Assembly: GCA_964385465.1 (NCBI GenBank)
Contig: CAYLPJ010000116.1
Span: 1-7,023, forward strand
Direction of reading: 5' to 3'
DNA length: 7,023 bases
Source of the DNA: CAYLPJ01 sp964385465
GTDB taxonomy: Bacteria; Planctomycetota; Phycisphaerae; SM23-33
The notes beneath the pieces are model-generated. The model had not been told where the DNA came from and did not search any database. It saw nothing but the letters and a program-made list of their open reading frames with translations. Position numbers and translations under genes: made by a program. Of this stretch, positions 6,886-7,023 are shown in pieces (the first letter of the stretch is position 1; each line of letters opens with the position of its first letter).

Positions 6886-7017
6886 CAACGACGCCGCTTT
6901 TCTTCGCCAACCGCGCCCGCCTACACAACGGGCCCGTCGCGGCAAGCGTGGTTGCGTCGGCCGCGAAGGCGGCCCGCGCACCATGCGAAAGCGGCGTCGT
7001 TGCCGCCGCACTCCACA
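6871..7017. repeat. Modular intergenic repeat, copy 2, bounded by a perfect 30-bp inverted repeat
   Basis: Positions 6871-6900 and 6988-7017 are perfect inverted repeats of 30 bp around an 87-nt interior. The interior holds the inner stem (6905-6915 with 6947-6956) seen in copy 1. The whole 147-bp unit could form a nested hairpin in RNA or a cruciform in DNA. It resembles REP/BIME-like or MITE-like elements. No transposase gene or clear target-site duplication is visible. Confidence 0.85.
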
Positions 7018-7023
7018 GGGCGC

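Noticed and set aside
6575..6928. A 117-codon minus-strand open frame upstream of mfd
   Set aside because: Its recognisable peptide (AKKSGVVAA) is encoded by repeat block A and recurs in a different frame at the other copy. It has no family similarity and no ribosome site that I can see.
6719..6968. CRISPR-like reading of repeats separated by 24-nt variable segments
   Set aside because: There are only two copies, the flanking blocks A and B are different sequences rather than one repeat, and no cas gene is present.

Overview
This is a GC-rich chromosomal window from a diderm bacterium. It holds three complete protein-coding genes and one repeat-rich intergenic region. GC content looks well above 65% by eye, and codon third positions are mostly G or C. 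A planctomycete-type or similar high-GC, often uncultured lineage is a plausible source. That is inferred from the Ala/Pro-rich lipoprotein, the general protein style and the palindromic intergenic repeats; no rRNA or marker phylogeny is available here.

Layout. Positions 1-81 are a short G-rich leader. A YihY/BrkB (UPF0761-type) inner-membrane protein with a C-terminal winged-helix-like domain lies on the + strand (82-1575). It converges on a minus-strand pair, with 14 nt between the two stop codons and a perfect 8-bp hairpin at the junction. The minus-strand pair is mfd (6487 down to 3233), the transcription-repair coupling factor, followed 47 nt later by a SurA/PpiC-like lipoprotein (3185 down to 1590). 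The pair is probably co-transcribed at least in part. A near-consensus sigma70-type promoter (TTGAGA, 16 nt, TATAAT) lies across the mfd stop codon and should also drive the lipoprotein gene independently.

Positions 6488-7023, upstream of mfd, hold no convincing gene. The part nearest mfd carries its ribosome binding site and a weak candidate promoter. From 6719 onward there is a modular repeat: two copies of a roughly 163-bp unit whose conserved blocks flank a variable segment of identical length, plus a perfect 30-bp inverted repeat. The conserved blocks can pair with each other around the variable segment.

How the genes relate. Mfd is a cytosolic DNA-repair translocase. The lipoprotein is expected to act in the periplasm as a folding factor or chaperone for envelope proteins. 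YihY is an integral membrane protein of unsettled function. The three do not form an obvious pathway. I see no phage, toxin-antitoxin, CRISPR or defence system. The most unusual content is the repeat element, the promoter embedded at the mfd stop codon, and a parvulin domain lacking both canonical histidines.
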